A stretch of 64,000 bases of DNA from UBA3839 sp902776985 (GTDB lineage: Bacteria > Bacteroidota > Bacteroidia > Bacteroidales > Bacteroidaceae). Positions 61,823 through 64,000 of this stretch are shown one piece after another (positions within the stretch are counted from its first letter, which is position 1; every line of letters begins with the position of its first letter). The DNA lies in assembly GCA_902776985.1 (NCBI GenBank), contig CACYSD010000009.1:1-64000 (forward strand), read 5' to 3'. Made by a program: the position numbers and the translations under genes. The notes below the pieces were generated by a model. It was given only the letters and a program-made list of their open reading frames with translations, was not told the DNA's origin and did not search any database.

Positions 61823-61870
61823 TAAAAGAGAAGCTTCACTGCCTATGCGGTAATGAAGCTTCTTTTTTAT
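61823..61870. terminator. Terminator between the Gfo/Idh gene and asnS
   Basis: AAAAGAGAAGCTTCA and TGAAGCTTCTTTTTT pair around a 15-base loop; serves both convergent genes. Confidence 0.9.
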
Positions 61871-61884
61871 TGCATTGATTCTGT

Positions 61885-63279
61885 TTAGAACTCAGCTGTC
61901 TTTGGAGTACGTGGGAAAGGTATCACATCGCGGATGTTCTGCATGCCTGTAACGAAGAGGATGAGACGTTCGAAACCGAGTCCGAATCCAGCGTGTGGGC
62001 ATGAGCCGAAACGACGGGTGTCGAGATACCACCACATATCCTTCATTGGTATGTTGCGGGCAGTGATTTCCGACATCAGCTTATCATAGTTCTCCTCACG
62101 GACAGAACCACCAATGATTTCACCGATCTGTGGGAACAGCACGTCAGTACCCTGCATAGTCTTTCCATCTTCATTCAGCTTCATGTAGAAAGCCTTGATT
62201 TCACGAGGATAGTCTGTCATGATAACAGGACGCTTGAAGTGCTCTTCAACCAGGAAGCGCTCGTGTTCGCTGGCAAGGTCGTCTCCCCAGTTGCATGGGA
62301 ACTCGAATTTCTTGCCCTTGGCGATAGCCTCCTGAAGGATGTTGATACCCTCTGTGTAGGTAAGACGTACGAATGAATCCTTAAGCACACCCTGCAGACG
62401 CTCAATGAGAGTCTTGTCAATCATTTTGTTGAGGAACTCCAGATCGTCCTTACAGTTGTCGAGTGCCCATTTCACACAGTACTTGATGAATTCCTCCTCA
62501 AGATCCATGAGGTCGTCCTTGTCGTAAAATGCCATTTCCGGCTCAATCATCCAGAACTCAGCCAAGTGGCGTGGAGTATTGGAGTTCTCTGCACGGAAAG
62601 TAGGTCCGAAAGTATAGATCTGACCGAGAGCTGTAGCTCCGAGTTCACCCTCAAGTTGACCGCTCACTGTGAGTGAAGTCTGCTTGCCGAAAAAGTCGTC
62701 ATCGTAGATAATGCTTCCGTTCTCGTCTTTCTTCAGGTCATAGAGGTTCTTGGTAGTCACCTGGAACATCTGTCCGGCACCCTCGCAGTCACTTGCTGTG
62801 ATAATAGGTGTGTGGAAGTAGAAGAATCCCTTGTCGTGGAAGAACTGGTGAATGGCGATTGCCATGTTGTGACGGATACGGAATACTGCGCCGAATGTAT
62901 TGGTACGAAGACGCATGTGTGCATGCTGACGCATATACTCGAACGACTGCCCTTTCTTCTGCATAGGATAGTCAGCACCGCAGGCTCCGAAGAGTTCGAT
63001 TTCTGTGCACTGCACTTCCGATGCCTGTCCCTGAGCAGGACTTTCAACCAGTTTACCCACAACTTTCAAGCATGCTCCTGTTGTTGCCTGCTTCAGTATT
63101 TCCGGGTCAACGGTCTCTGGGTCAACCACGACTTGCACGTTTTTGATAGTAGAACCGTCATTGAGCGCGATGAAGTCAACAGCCTTGCTGCTGCGGTGTG
63201 TTCTCACCCATCCGCAAACGGTCACTTCTTTGCCGTACTCTGTACTTTGAAGTATATCAATGATTTTTGTACGTTTCAT
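61885..63279 (-). CDS. asnS: Asparaginyl-tRNA synthetase
   Basis: A 464-residue class II enzyme. The N-terminal OB-fold anticodon domain (about 15-110: VTVCGWVRTHRSSKAVDFIALNDGS region) is followed by motif 2 (FGPTFRAENSNTPRHLAEFWMIEPE, longer than I quote elsewhere; key residues Arg, Glu, Asn) and motif 3 (GFGLGFERLILFVTG). DYPREIKAFYMK and the lack of the AspRS flipping loop support Asn rather than Asp. It is 20 bases downstream of the pseudouridine synthase gene. Confidence 0.95.
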   Translation of the reverse strand: MKRTKIIDILQSTEYGKEVTVCGWVRTHRSSKAVDFIALNDGSTIKNVQVVVDPETVDPEILKQATTGACLKVVGKLVESPAQGQASEVQCTEIELFGACGADYPMQKKGQSFEYMRQHAHMRLRTNTFGAVFRIRHNMAIAIHQFFHDKGFFYFHTPIITASDCEGAGQMFQVTTKNLYDLKKDENGSIIYDDDFFGKQTSLTVSGQLEGELGATALGQIYTFGPTFRAENSNTPRHLAEFWMIEPEMAFYDKDDLMDLEEEFIKYCVKWALDNCKDDLEFLNKMIDKTLIERLQGVLKDSFVRLTYTEGINILQEAIAKGKKFEFPCNWGDDLASEHERFLVEEHFKRPVIMTDYPREIKAFYMKLNEDGKTMQGTDVLFPQIGEIIGGSVREENYDKLMSEITARNIPMKDMWWYLDTRRFGSCPHAGFGLGFERLILFVTGMQNIRDVIPFPRTPKTAEF

Positions 63280-63299
63280 GTATTGTTGAGTTTTTTAGT

Positions 63300-64000
63300 T
63301 TATTCAAAACTTCCCATGTGGAGCATAGCAACTTCCTGCTGAGTGAGGAAACGCCAGTCACCACGCTTGAGTCCTTTCTTGGTAAGTCCGCAGAACATCA
63401 CGCGGTCGAGTTTGAGTACTCTGTAGCCGAGTGATTCAAATATACGGCGTACGATGCGGTTCTTTCCTGAGTGGATTTCAATACCAACCTGCTTCTTGTC
63501 TGTGTCTGAAGCATAGGAGATAGCATCTGCGCGTACCTCACCATCCTCCAAAGTCACACCGTCAAGAATCTGCTGCAAATCAGAGTGTGCAACATTCTTG
63601 TCGAGGAACACATGGTAGATTTTCTTCTTCAGGAATTTAGGATGTGTAAGCTTTGATGCCAGATCACCATCGTTGGTGAAGAGCAACACACCAGTAGTGT
63701 TTCTGTCGAGACGTCCCACTGGATAGATACGCTCACGGCAGCAGTTCTTCACGAGTTCCATTACAGTCTTGCGCTGCTGAGGATCGTCGCTTGTGGTAAC
63801 ATAGTCCTTTGGCTTGTTAAGCAGCACATAGACTTTCTTCTCAGGCGACACGAGCTGGTCGTGGAAGTGAACTGTATCTGTACGAAGCACCTTTGTTCCG
63901 AGTTCGGTAACGATTTGTCCGTTCACCTTCACAACACCAGCCTGGATAAACTGGTCTGCCTCACGACGAGAGCAAGTACCTGCATTGGCAAGGTATTTGT
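63300..64000 (-). CDS. RsuA/RluB-family pseudouridine synthase, 5' end cut by the window
   Basis: The stop is at 63300 and the frame runs off the window at 64000; the gene is incomplete. The visible part starts in the S4 RNA-binding domain (KYLANAGTCSRREADQFI), followed by KVYVLLNKPKDYVTT, the catalytic GRLDRNTTGVLLFTNDG with its Asp, and GKNRIVRRIFESLG. It modifies one uridine of 16S or 23S rRNA; RluB/RluE/RluF and RsuA cannot be separated here. Annotation tools may start it at GTG 63932, which would cut the S4 domain. Confidence 0.93.
   Translation of the reverse strand, partial: KYLANAGTCSRREADQFIQAGVVKVNGQIVTELGTKVLRTDTVHFHDQLVSPEKKVYVLLNKPKDYVTTSDDPQQRKTVMELVKNCCRERIYPVGRLDRNTTGVLLFTNDGDLASKLTHPKFLKKKIYHVFLDKNVAHSDLQQILDGVTLEDGEVRADAISYASDTDKKQVGIEIHSGKNRIVRRIFESLGYRVLKLDRVMFCGLTKKGLKRGDWRFLTQQEVAMLHMGSFE

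Overview
The window looks like a chromosomal segment of a Bacteroidales bacterium, most like Prevotella and its relatives. The reasons are promoters of the Bacteroidota type (TTTG, about 19-21 bases, then TAnnTTTG) in front of many genes, few Shine-Dalgarno sequences, exported lipoproteins, a sodium-pumping NADH dehydrogenase next to propionate-pathway genes, a C10 cysteine protease, OstA/SurA-type envelope genes, and short hairpin repeats in many intergenic spaces. There is no rRNA operon, CRISPR array, intact insertion sequence or prophage. Three tRNAs are present (Arg-CCG, Val-UAC, Pro-UGG).

Layout. 1-620: four tandem AT-rich repeats with hairpin ends, leading into a smalltalk-like microprotein (624-800) that reads through its own terminator, then a fragment of a winged-helix gene. 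0.96-5.8 kb: a sugar MFS transporter divergent from a large DUF5107/TPR protein. 5.9-11.9 kb: complete nqrABCDEF on the minus strand. 12.3-15.8 kb: three exported proteins (a large lipoprotein, an EF-hand-like protein and a Cys-rich DnaJ-type repeat protein). 16-20.2 kb: tRNA-Arg, carboxynorspermidine synthase, recA, a LuxR-type regulator and a LacI-type regulator. 20.3-22.8 kb: a polysaccharide-export lipoprotein and an HtrA protease. 23.1-28.1 kb: methylmalonyl-CoA epimerase plus a complete sodium-pumping methylmalonyl-CoA decarboxylase. 28.3-34.1 kb: a Hanks-type kinase with MORN repeats and three secreted proteins with FGE-sulfatase/C-type-lectin-like domains, two of them with a CX2CX6CX5H repeat. 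34.3-40.5 kb: hisG-D-C-B and an ABC-F ATPase. 40.5-44.7 kb: glycosyltransferase, membrane protein, recR, lepA. 44.8-47.5 kb: a ThiE/TenI-like protein overlapping a C10 protease. 47.6-49.2 kb: tRNA-Val, tRNA-Pro, an OmpA-family porin. 49.5-63.9 kb: mutL, envelope biogenesis genes (OstA-like, SurA, parvulin), prs, RNA-modification enzymes, a Gfo/Idh oxidoreductase, asnS and a truncated RsuA/RluB-type pseudouridine synthase.

How they fit together. Nqr and the Mmd decarboxylase both export sodium, one driven by NADH oxidation and one by decarboxylation of methylmalonyl-CoA, which fits a fermentative succinate/propionate producer. Much of the 49-57 kb block serves outer-membrane biogenesis.

The most unusual region is 28.3-34.1 kb. 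The last ~32 codons of two secreted FGE-like proteins differ almost only at the first and second codon positions: 16 of 22 amino-acid-changing codons keep their third base, and many end in C or T. This is the pattern expected when adenines of AAC/AAT codons are mutagenised by a diversity-generating retroelement (DGR). Neither protein has the catalytic Cys pair of true FGE. No reverse transcriptase or template repeat was recognised in the window, so if the reading is right the DGR core lies elsewhere and these are remote targets. Their link to a kinase and to a new-looking Cys/His repeat is the best candidate here for an undescribed system.
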